NCBI RefSeq assembly: GCF_012184425.1
Contig: NZ_VTOW01000001.1
Coordinates: 558,001 to 622,000, forward strand
From: Candidatus Manganitrophus noduliformans
GTDB lineage: Bacteria; Nitrospirota; Nitrospiria; SBBL01; Manganitrophaceae
Reading direction: 5' to 3'
Length of the DNA: 64,000 nt
Numbering within the stretch: position 1 is the first letter of the stretch; the number at the start of each line of letters is the position of its first letter. Positions 8,313 to 15,144 of the stretch are shown here, in pieces. The notes beneath the pieces were generated by a model. The model did not search any database and had not been told where the DNA came from. It saw only the letters and a list, made by a program, of their open reading frames with translations. Position numbers and translations under genes: made by a program.

Positions 8313-10282
8313 TGTCGGTCGATTCGAAGAAGGGGAACTTCGGGCTGATTGCAACGGCGCTTGTTCTGGGGGTGATCCTTCCGATCCTCAACATGCTTCC
8401 GGCCGGCGCCGCGCTCCATCTTCCCGACTTTTATCTAACCCTTCTTGGGAAATATCTCTCGCTGGCGATCTTGGCGATCGGCATGGATCTGCTCTGGGGT
8501 TATGCCGGGATCTTAAGTCTCTGCCAGGGGGTTTTCTTCGGCCTCGGCGGATATGCCATCGGGATGTATCTGATGCTGGAGATCGGGTCGGAGCAGAGTA
8601 AATACGGCGAGGCGATCCCCGATTTCATGGTCTGGAACCAGGTGGCGGAGCTCCCCTGGTTCTGGAAGCCGTTCGAGCACTTCGGATTGGCGGCGCTGGG
8701 GGTGATCCTGATCCCGGCCCTCTTCGGGGGGATCTTCGGCTATCTCACCTTCCGCAGCCGGATCAAAGGGGTCTATGTCTCCATCCTGACGCAGGCGCTT
8801 GCTTTCGCCGCCTGGCTCCTCTTCAATCGAAACGAAATGAACCTCGGCGGAACGAACGGCCTCACCGATTTCAAGACCCTCCTCGGGTTTTCCCTCCACG
8901 ATCCGGCGACGCAGCGGGGACTCTACATCGCAACGGTCGTTTTCCTCATCGGGGCCTATCTTCTCTGCCGGTCGATCGTTTCCTCCAAGTTGGGGAAGGT
9001 CCTTCGTGCGATCCGGGACAACGAGCGCCGCCTCCATTTTTGCGGCTTCTCCACGACCGGATTCAAAGTTTTCGTCTTTTCCGTCTCGGCCGTTTTGGCG
9101 GGGGTGGCCGGCGCCTTGTATGTGCCGCAAGTGGGGATCATCACCCCCAGCCAGATGGGGGTTCTCCCGTCGCTGGAGGTGGTCGTCTGGGTCGCGCTCG
9201 GCGGCCGCGGGACGTTGATCGGCGCGGCCCTCGGCGCCGTCGTCGTCAACGGTCTGCGGACCTATCTGACGACCAAGGTCCCGCAGCTCTGGCCCTTTCT
9301 CCTTGGCGGGCTTTTTGTCGCAGGGGTCCTCTTTTTTCCGAACGGACTGGTCGGATTGCCGGCTCAGATCCAACAGTGGGTAAAACGAAGGTTCGGAAGA
9401 GTGAAATCTGCAAGCGGGATGGGGGAGGGGCTTCCCTCGAACGGTCAGCCAAAAGAAATTGATGGAAGCAGGAAAGATGTTCAGGTCGATGTCGCAGTCA
9501 TTGAGGAAAAAGCAACGGCTCCTCCGAGGGAGACGATCATCTATCTGGAGGCGGTGACGGTCAGCTTCGAGGGCTTTTTGGCGCTGCGCGACTTGAATTT
9601 TTTTATGGAGCGGGGAGAGCTCCGGTTCGTCATCGGGCCGAACGGGGCCGGGAAGACGACCCTGCTGGACGTGATCTCCGGGAAGGTCAAGCCGGCGAAG
9701 GGCCGGGTCATCTTCGAAGCGGGGACCGATCTTCTCCCGTTGAGAGAGCACCAGATCGCCAACCGGGGGATCGGCCGAAAATTTCAGACCCCGACCGCTT
9801 TTCCGCACCATACCGTTTTCGATAATCTCGCCCTCGCGCTGCGGGGGAAGAAGGGGGTGATCCCGTCTCTCTTCGGCCGGCGGGGACGGGAGGAGCGGGA
9901 GCGGATCGAGGCGATCCTCCACTGGATCGGGCTGGCGGAGCATGCCGAGCGGTTCGCCGGAACCCTCGCCCACGGCCAGCGGCAGTGGCTGGAGATCGGG
10001 ATGGTGATGGCGCAGGAGCCGAAGCTTCTTTTGATCGACGAGCCGGTGGCGGGGATGACCGGAAAAGAGCGGGAGGAGACCGGCCTGCTTTTAGAGGGAA
10101 TTGCCCGGGAGCATTCGGTGTTGGTGATCGAACATGACATGGAGTTCGTCCGCCATTTCGCCAAAAGGGTGACCGTCCTCCATGAGGGGACGGTTCTTTG
10201 CGAGGGGCCGATGTTGCAGGTTCAGAACGACCCGCGGGTGGTCGAGGTTTATCTCGGACGGGAGCAGGAGGCCCATGCTTGA
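8312..10282 (+). CDS. urtCD: Fused urea transporter permease and ATPase, UrtC-UrtD
   Basis: A single 656-codon frame carries two subunits that are usually separate. Residues 1 to about 355 are a LivM-type permease (IGMDLLWGYAGILSLCQGVFF, FRSRIKGVYVSILTQALAFA, RAIRDNERRLHFCGF). A linker rich in charged and small residues spans about 356-408 (genomic 9377-9536). Residues from IIYLEAVTVSFEGF to the end are the ATPase, with Walker A GPNGAGKTT, GRKFQTPTAF, the UrtD-type degenerate signature LAHGQRQWLEIGM and Walker B LLLIDEPVAGM. There is no internal stop or frameshift, and no obvious in-frame start with a ribosome site at the junction. It overlaps urtB by one base and urtE by eight, so translation is coupled. 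Such a fusion would fix one UrtC per UrtD in the complex. Confidence 0.93.
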   Translation: MSVDSKKGNFGLIATALVLGVILPILNMLPAGAALHLPDFYLTLLGKYLSLAILAIGMDLLWGYAGILSLCQGVFFGLGGYAIGMYLMLEIGSEQSKYGEAIPDFMVWNQVAELPWFWKPFEHFGLAALGVILIPALFGGIFGYLTFRSRIKGVYVSILTQALAFAAWLLFNRNEMNLGGTNGLTDFKTLLGFSLHDPATQRGLYIATVVFLIGAYLLCRSIVSSKLGKVLRAIRDNERRLHFCGFSTTGFKVFVFSVSAVLAGVAGALYVPQVGIITPSQMGVLPSLEVVVWVALGGRGTLIGAALGAVVVNGLRTYLTTKVPQLWPFLLGGLFVAGVLFFPNGLVGLPAQIQQWVKRRFGRVKSASGMGEGLPSNGQPKEIDGSRKDVQVDVAVIEEKATAPPRETIIYLEAVTVSFEGFLALRDLNFFMERGELRFVIGPNGAGKTTLLDVISGKVKPAKGRVIFEAGTDLLPLREHQIANRGIGRKFQTPTAFPHHTVFDNLALALRGKKGVIPSLFGRRGREERERIEAILHWIGLAEHAERFAGTLAHGQRQWLEIGMVMAQEPKLLLIDEPVAGMTGKEREETGLLLEGIAREHSVLVIEHDMEFVRHFAKRVTVLHEGTVLCEGPMLQVQNDPRVVEVYLGREQEAHA

Positions 10283-10964
10283 GGTGCAGGGGATCAACGT
10301 CTCTTACGGAGACAGCCAGGTGCTTCGGGGGGTTCATCTGAGCATCCCGGCGGGGAAGGTTGTCTGTCTGATGGGTCGGAATGGAGTGGGGAAGACGACC
10401 TTGATGAAAACCATCATCGGCCTCCTCGCCCCCAAGGGGGGAGGAATCACGCTGGCCGGGGAGGAGATCACGAAGGCGCCCCCCTACTTGCGCGCCCGGC
10501 GCGGAATCGGCTATGTTCCCCAGGGCCGGGAGATCATTCCGAGCCTGACGGTCGAAGAAAATCTCCTGATCGGTCTGGAGGCGTCGGGCGGGAGAACGAT
10601 CCCGGCGGAGGTTTTCGACCTCTTCCCCGTTCTGAAGACGATGCTCGGCCGGCGCGGCGGCGATCTCAGCGGCGGGCAGCAGCAGCAACTCGCCATCGGC
10701 CGGGCGCTCGTCTCCGGTCCGCGGCTGCTTCTTTTAGACGAGCCGACCGAGGGAATCCAGCCGTCGATCATCAAGGAGATCGTGGCGGTGATCCGCCGGA
10801 TCAAGGGGGAGGGAAAGATGGCGATTCTCCTGGTGGAGCAGTACCTTTCATTGGTCCGGGAGATTGCCGATTCGTTCTACGTGATGGAGAAGGGGGCGAT
10901 TGCGGCGGAAGGGCCGGTTGAGAAATTGACCGACGAGGTGGTCCGCCGGCATCTGACGGTGTGA
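10275..10964 (+). CDS. urtE: Urea ABC transporter, ATP-binding protein UrtE
   Basis: LivF-type ATPase completing the urea importer, 229 residues from MLEVQGINVSYGDSQVLRGV. Walker A GRNGVGKTT, LSGGQQQQLAIGRAL and Walker B LLLLDEPTEGIQPSII are intact. ATG 10275 overlaps the last eight bases of the upstream fused gene. The frame is open further upstream, but only in sequence that encodes the fusion protein in another frame. The GIQPS sequence after Walker B is typical of UrtE. With UrtD fused to UrtC, UrtE is the only free ATPase subunit in this operon. Confidence 0.95.
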   Translation: MLEVQGINVSYGDSQVLRGVHLSIPAGKVVCLMGRNGVGKTTLMKTIIGLLAPKGGGITLAGEEITKAPPYLRARRGIGYVPQGREIIPSLTVEENLLIGLEASGGRTIPAEVFDLFPVLKTMLGRRGGDLSGGQQQQLAIGRALVSGPRLLLLDEPTEGIQPSIIKEIVAVIRRIKGEGKMAILLVEQYLSLVREIADSFYVMEKGAIAAEGPVEKLTDEVVRRHLTV

Positions 10965-10976
10965 TGTTTCGGATGG

Positions 10977-11004
10977 GTAGGGGCGTATTGCAATACGCCC
11001 CTAC
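10977..11004. repeat. 28-bp perfect palindrome, copy 1 (REP-like)
   Basis: GTAGGGGCGTATTG is followed at once by its exact reverse complement. The same 28 bp occur at 13497-13524. The GTAG at the foot of the hairpin is the tetranucleotide found in REP elements mobilised by TnpA-REP (RAYT) transposases. It sits between urtE and ureA with no T-run. Confidence 0.9.
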
Positions 11005-11016
11005 AGAGGAGATTAA

Positions 11017-11319
11017 ATGCATCTGACACCCCGGGAGCAGGAGAAGCTCCTGATCTATCTGGCGGCCCAATTGGCGAAGGAGCGGAAGGGACGCGGCCTC
11101 AAGCTCAATTATCCGGAGGCGGTGGCGCTCATCACCTCGGCGGTGATGGAGGGGATTCGCGACGGGAAACGGGTTTCGGAGCTGATGGAGATGGGGCGGA
11201 AGATCCTCTCGCGGGACGACGTCATGGAAGGGGTGCCGGAGATGATCAAGGAGATCCAGGTGGAGGGGACCTTCCCCGACGGAACCAAGCTGGTGACGAT
11301 CCACGATCCGATCACGTGA
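11017..11319 (+). CDS. ureA: Urease gamma subunit
   Basis: Small structural subunit of nickel urease (urea to ammonia and carbamate). The 100-residue product begins [20 protein letters not shown] and includes [26 protein letters not shown] and [14 protein letters not shown], so it is full length and unfused. A strong GAGGAG lies about 6 bp before ATG 11017, directly after the 28-bp palindrome. It is followed by ureB after an 85-bp gap that carries another hairpin. Confidence 0.97.
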   Translation: MHLTPREQEKLLIYLAAQLAKERKGRGLKLNYPEAVALITSAVMEGIRDGKRVSELMEMGRKILSRDDVMEGVPEMIKEIQVEGTFPDGTKLVTIHDPIT

Positions 11320-11352
11320 AATAGGATGATGCAGGGTGTCGTCCTCTGTATG

Positions 11353-11381
11353 GTAGAGACGTCCCGCCGGGAAGTCTCTAC
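11353..11381. repeat. REP-like hairpin between ureA and ureB
   Basis: GTAGAGAC (11353-11360) pairs with GTCTCTAC (11374-11381). Inside, TCCC pairs with GGGA after a single G-A mismatch. The GTAG foot is shared with the other elements of this operon, although the stem sequence differs. Confidence 0.75.
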
Positions 11382-11404
11382 AGAGGCCTAATGAGGAAAA
11401 CATA

Positions 11405-11776
11405 ATGATTCCAGGAGAATATTTCATCGCCGACGGCGAGATCGAGGCGAACGCCGGCCGGCGGACCATTGAGATGACCGTCACGAATACCGGCGACCGG
11501 CCGGTTCAGGTCGGCTCTCATTTTCATTTCTTCGAAGTGAACCGATCGCTTTCCTTCGATCGGGAGGCCACATTCGGGATGCGGCTGAATATCCCCTCGG
11601 GCGGCGCGGTCCGGTTCGAGCCGGGAGAGAAGAAGCGGATTGTTCTTGTGGCGCTCGGCGGGAGCCGGATTGTCCGAGGATTAAACGGCCTGACCGAAGG
11701 CCCGGCGGGATCGGCGCAGAAGAGCGCGGCGTTGATGCGGCTTCGGGAAAAGGGATTTCAGGAGGGAAACTCATGA
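11405..11776 (+). CDS. ureB: Urease beta subunit
   Basis: Structural subunit of urease, 123 residues starting [19 protein letters not shown], with [21 protein letters not shown] and [18 protein letters not shown], which are highly conserved. The C-terminal extension ([18 protein letters not shown]) is typical for separate beta subunits. GAGG lies about 8 bp before ATG 11405. The stop overlaps the ureC start by four bases (ATGA), indicating translational coupling with the catalytic subunit. Confidence 0.97.
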   Translation: MIPGEYFIADGEIEANAGRRTIEMTVTNTGDRPVQVGSHFHFFEVNRSLSFDREATFGMRLNIPSGGAVRFEPGEKKRIVLVALGGSRIVRGLNGLTEGPAGSAQKSAALMRLREKGFQEGNS

Positions 11777-13491
11777 GTCTGAAGATCCCGCGGCGGGTCT
11801 ATGCCGAAATGTTCGGACCGACGACCGGCGACCGGGTCCGCCTGGCCGACACCGACTTGATCATCCGGATCGAACGGGACCTGACCGTTTATGGGGACGA
11901 ATGCAAGTTCGGCGGGGGGAAAGTTCTCCGCGACGGGATGGGGCAGTCGGTCGGGGCGACGTCGGAACAAGGGGCGCTCGATTTGATTATCACGAATGCG
12001 TTGATCCTCGATTACTGGGGGATCGTGAAGGCCGATATCGGGATCAAGGGAGGCCGGATCGTCGGAATTGGAAAAGGGGGGAATCCGGAGATCATGGACG
12101 GCGTGACCGCCGGGATGGTGGTCGGCGCCGCCACCGAAGTGATCGCCGGCGAGGGGATGATTGTCACCGCCGGCGGGATCGACTCCCATATCCACTTCAT
12201 TTGCCCGCAGCAGATCGATGAAGCCATCACCTCCGGGATTACGACAATGATCGGCGGCGGGACGGGACCGGCCACCGGGACGAACGCGACCACCTGCACC
12301 CCGGGGCCGTGGAATCTCGCCCGGATGCTCCAGGCGGCCGACGGCTTTCCGATCAACCTTGGTTTTCTCGGAAAGGGGAACGCGTCGTCGACGGCGCCGC
12401 TGGAGGAGCAGATCCTCGGCGGAGCGATCGGGTTGAAGCTGCATGAAGATTGGGGTACCACCCCGCGCGCCATCGACACCGCGCTCACAGTCGCCGATCG
12501 GTTCGATGTCCAGGTGGCGATTCATACCGATACCTTGAACGAGGCCGGTTTCGTCGAGGCGACGATCGAGGCGATCGCCGGGAGGACGATCCATGCCTAT
12601 CACACCGAAGGAGCCGGCGGCGGACATGCCCCCGATATTATCCGCCTCTGCGGGGAGGCGAACATCCTGCCGGGATCAACCAATCCAACCCGGCCGTTCA
12701 CGGTCAACACGATCGACGAACATCTCGACATGCTGATGGTCTGCCATCACCTCGATCCTTCGCTCCCGGAAGATGTCGCCTTTGCCGACTCCCGGATTCG
12801 CCCCGAGACGATCATGGCGGAGGATATTCTTCACGATCTCGGCGCCTTTTCGATCATGGCCTCCGACTCCCAGGCGATGGGGCGGGTGGGGGAGGTGATC
12901 CTCCGGACCTGGCAGACGGCGAGCAAGATGAAGGGACAGCGCGGCCCGCTGCCGGAAGAGGGGGAAGGAAGCGACAACCTCCGGGCGCGGCGGTACATCG
13001 CCAAATACACGATCAATCCGGCGATCGCGCATGGGATCGCCGACGAGGTCGGATCGCTCGAAGTGGGAAAGCTGGCCGATCTGGTCCTCTGGCGGCCGGC
13101 GTTTTTCGGGGTGAAGCCGGAGCGGGTGGTGAAGGGGGGTATGATTCTCCGGGCGGCGATGGGCGATCCGAACGCCTCGATCCCGACCCCGCAGCCGGTC
13201 CTCTACCGTCCGATGTTCGGCGCCTTCGGGGGCGCTCCCTATGAAAACAGCATCACCTTTCTCTCCAAGGCGGCGGCGGAGACCGGCCTCGCGGCGAGCC
13301 TGGAGCTGAGGAAAAGAACTGTTGCGGTGCAGGGTTGCCGGCGGATCGGGAAACGGGAGATGTGGCTGAACGATGCGCTCCCGCGGATCGAGGTGAACCC
13401 GGAGACCTACGAGGTCAGGGCCGACGGGGTTCTACTGCGCTGCGAGCCGGCACAGAAGCTGCCGATGGCGCAGCGGTATTTTTTGTTTTAA
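11773..13491 (+). CDS. ureC: Urease alpha (catalytic) subunit
   Basis: The 572-residue catalytic subunit carries the dinuclear nickel site. The nickel ligands can be read: HIHFICPQQ (first two His), KLHEDWGTT with the Lys that is carbamylated, [12 protein letters not shown] and the His-rich [12 protein letters not shown], and [12 protein letters not shown] with the last Asp. The flap segment [20 protein letters not shown] contains the mobile Cys and catalytic His. The length equals that of bacterial alpha subunits (about 570). Nothing suggests inactivation. It is followed by a copy of the 28-bp palindrome before ureF. Confidence 0.98.
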   Translation: MSLKIPRRVYAEMFGPTTGDRVRLADTDLIIRIERDLTVYGDECKFGGGKVLRDGMGQSVGATSEQGALDLIITNALILDYWGIVKADIGIKGGRIVGIGKGGNPEIMDGVTAGMVVGAATEVIAGEGMIVTAGGIDSHIHFICPQQIDEAITSGITTMIGGGTGPATGTNATTCTPGPWNLARMLQAADGFPINLGFLGKGNASSTAPLEEQILGGAIGLKLHEDWGTTPRAIDTALTVADRFDVQVAIHTDTLNEAGFVEATIEAIAGRTIHAYHTEGAGGGHAPDIIRLCGEANILPGSTNPTRPFTVNTIDEHLDMLMVCHHLDPSLPEDVAFADSRIRPETIMAEDILHDLGAFSIMASDSQAMGRVGEVILRTWQTASKMKGQRGPLPEEGEGSDNLRARRYIAKYTINPAIAHGIADEVGSLEVGKLADLVLWRPAFFGVKPERVVKGGMILRAAMGDPNASIPTPQPVLYRPMFGAFGGAPYENSITFLSKAAAETGLAASLELRKRTVAVQGCRRIGKREMWLNDALPRIEVNPETYEVRADGVLLRCEPAQKLPMAQRYFLF

Positions 13492-13496
13492 ACGGT

Positions 13497-13524
13497 GTAG
13501 GGGCGTATTGCAATACGCCCCTAC
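13497..13524. repeat. 28-bp perfect palindrome, copy 2 (REP-like)
   Basis: Base-for-base identical to the palindrome at 10977-11004, five bases after the ureC stop. No T-run follows. An ATG directly abuts its right end (13525) but is probably not the ureF start. Confidence 0.9.
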
Positions 13525-13539
13525 ATGCATGGACCGGAA

Positions 13540-14241
13540 ATGAATCTTTCTCCAAAAGATCTCCTCGGCCTTCTTCAATGGTGCGACTCCCTCTTCCCGG
13601 CGGGGGGGTATGCCCACTCCTTCGGTCTGGAAGAAGCGGTCCGGGAGGGGAGGGTGCGGGACGGCGAAGGGCTCTTTCGGTCGATTCGGGCAAAGTTGAT
13701 CTACTCGGTTTTTCCAGGGGAGTGCGTCCTCATCAGGAAAGCGAATGCGGCAGCCGTGCAGGCGGATTTGAAGACGCTCTCCGCTTTGGATGAAGAGGGA
13801 ATGGCGATGCGGCTGCCGATGGAATTCCGGGAGGGAAGCCGGGCCATCGGGCGGCGCTGGATTCAGATGACGGCCGATCTTTATCCCTCTTCGTGGACGA
13901 GAGGATGTCTGGAAGCATTGAAGGAGGGACAGCTTCGGGGCGATCCGGCCGTGGCTTTTGCGCTGGCGGGCGTGGCCGCCGAGCGGCCGATGGTTCCGAC
14001 CCTGATCGGATATCTCTATGGGATGGCGTCAGGGCAGGTCTCGGCGGGGCTGCGGCTGTTGCCGATCGGCCAGGGGGAGGGGCAGCGGATCCTCGCCCGG
14101 CTCTGGAAGGAGATTTGCGAGGGGGGAGCGCTGGAGCACGTTCTCTCGGAACGGGAGGTGGCCCCGGCTTCATTCCAGCCGGCGTTGGAGATTCGCAGCA
14201 TGCGGCATGAAATGGCCGAGATGCGGTTGTTTCAGTCGTAG
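13540..14241 (+). CDS. ureF: Urease accessory protein UreF
   Basis: Acts with UreD and UreG in nickel insertion and is thought to gate the UreG GTPase. The product is 233 residues from MNLSPKDLLGLLQWCDSLFP. Family features are SLFPAGGYAHSFGLEEAV near the N-terminus, SSWTRGCLEAL, AFALAGVAAERPMVPTL in the helical core and the C-terminal PALEIRSMRHEMAEMRLFQS. An ATG at 13525, five codons upstream, touches the palindrome and would add MHGPE. I prefer 13540 because homologues begin near the DLLGLLQ segment, but neither start has a strong ribosome site. Confidence 0.92.
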   Translation: MNLSPKDLLGLLQWCDSLFPAGGYAHSFGLEEAVREGRVRDGEGLFRSIRAKLIYSVFPGECVLIRKANAAAVQADLKTLSALDEEGMAMRLPMEFREGSRAIGRRWIQMTADLYPSSWTRGCLEALKEGQLRGDPAVAFALAGVAAERPMVPTLIGYLYGMASGQVSAGLRLLPIGQGEGQRILARLWKEICEGGALEHVLSEREVAPASFQPALEIRSMRHEMAEMRLFQS

Positions 14242-14243
14242 GG

Positions 14244-14309
14244 TGTGGGGTATGGCGCACCTGGTGAGAAGATCTGTAACGAACACGGTTATTCGGCGCC
14301 GGCCCCACA
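14244..14309. repeat. Imperfect inverted repeat between ureF and ureG
   Basis: TGTGGGG plus GGCGC on the left (14244-14258) face GCGCC plus CCCCACA on the right (14296-14309), with a three-base mismatch inside the arm and a 37-nt loop. It fills almost the whole ureF-ureG gap. It resembles the other hairpins of the operon in place but not in sequence. Confidence 0.55.
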
Positions 14310-14329
14310 TATAAATTGGAGGGAAGGGG

Positions 14330-15019
14330 ATGGGAGGATTTCATGATCATGAGCCAGTCGCTCCGACGCCGCGGCAGCTCCGCCTGCCGGTCCGTATCGG
14401 GATCGGCGGTCCGGTCGGTTCCGGGAAAACCGCCCTCACTGAAAGGCTCTGCATGCGGCTGCGGGATCGGTATCATCTGGCGGTCGTGACCAACGACATC
14501 TACACCCGCGAGGATGCCGAGTTTCTGATCCGGGCGGGGGCTTTGGAAAAAGAGCGGATCATCGGCGTCGAGACCGGCGGCTGTCCCCACACGGCGATCC
14601 GGGAGGATGCTTCCGGAAACCTCCATGCCATCGATCAGCTGGTCCATCGGTTTCCCGATTTGGAATTAATCTTCGTCGAGAGCGGCGGGGATAATCTGGC
14701 CGCCACCTTCAGCCCGGAGCTGGTCGATCGGGCGATTTATGTGATCGACGTGTCCGCGGGGGACAAGATTCCGCGCAAAGGAGGTCCCGGAATTACCCGG
14801 TCCGATCTGCTCGTCATCAACAAAATCGATCTCGCCCCATACGTCGGGGCCGACCTCGGCGTCATGGACCGGGATACGAAAAGAATGCGCGCCGATCGTC
14901 CCTACATCTTCACCAATCTCAAAAGGCTGGAAGGCCTGGATGAGGTCTGCAGGTGGGTCGAAGAAATTCTTGCCGAGGCGCTATCGGTAGAGAAGAAAGC
15001 GGTTTTTCCTCGTCCATAA
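14330..15019 (+). CDS. ureG: Urease accessory GTPase UreG
   Basis: SIMIBI-class GTPase that carries nickel to the UreD-UreF-urease complex. The 229-residue product has the P-loop GPVGSGKT at about residues 29-36, [15 protein letters not shown], the metal-binding [17 protein letters not shown] (Cys-Pro-His), [17 protein letters not shown], and the G4 motif NKIDL. The N-terminus has only two His (FHDHEP), not the His-rich tail of some UreG/UreE proteins. GGAGGGAAGGGG abuts the start. No ureE or nickel permease gene follows: the cluster ends with a hairpin 5 bp downstream. Confidence 0.97.
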   Translation: MGGFHDHEPVAPTPRQLRLPVRIGIGGPVGSGKTALTERLCMRLRDRYHLAVVTNDIYTREDAEFLIRAGALEKERIIGVETGGCPHTAIREDASGNLHAIDQLVHRFPDLELIFVESGGDNLAATFSPELVDRAIYVIDVSAGDKIPRKGGPGITRSDLLVINKIDLAPYVGADLGVMDRDTKRMRADRPYIFTNLKRLEGLDEVCRWVEEILAEALSVEKKAVFPRP

Positions 15020-15024
15020 ATAGA

Positions 15025-15131
15025 GAAGAGGGGGCGCCTTTCGGCGTCCCCTCTTCGCGCGGGCACAGGAGGGGTGTATCATCCCACGACGTTGCCCGAC
15101 GCCGTGGATCCCCCCGCCCTGGCGGGCGGGG
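15025..15131. terminator. Hairpins closing the urease operon and the convergent lipoprotein gene
   Basis: A 14-bp stem with one mismatch, GAAGAGGGGGCGCC against GGCGTCCCCTCTTC (15025-15056), begins five bases after the ureG stop. A second hairpin, CCCCGCCC-TGGC-GGGCGGGG (15112-15131), lies just beyond the end of the opposite-strand lipoprotein gene. Neither has a T-run. They are the obvious transcript ends between converging units, but factor-independent termination is not certain. Confidence 0.6.
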
Positions 15132-15144
15132 TACTCCTTTGAAT

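Noticed and set aside
4211-13524. Urease-cluster palindromes as intrinsic terminators
   Set aside because: None is followed by a T-run and they lie between genes that must be co-expressed.
13525-13539. ureF start at the ATG touching the palindrome
   Set aside because: It adds five unconserved residues and begins at the edge of a stable hairpin. ATG 13540 fits homologues better, though the evidence is not decisive.
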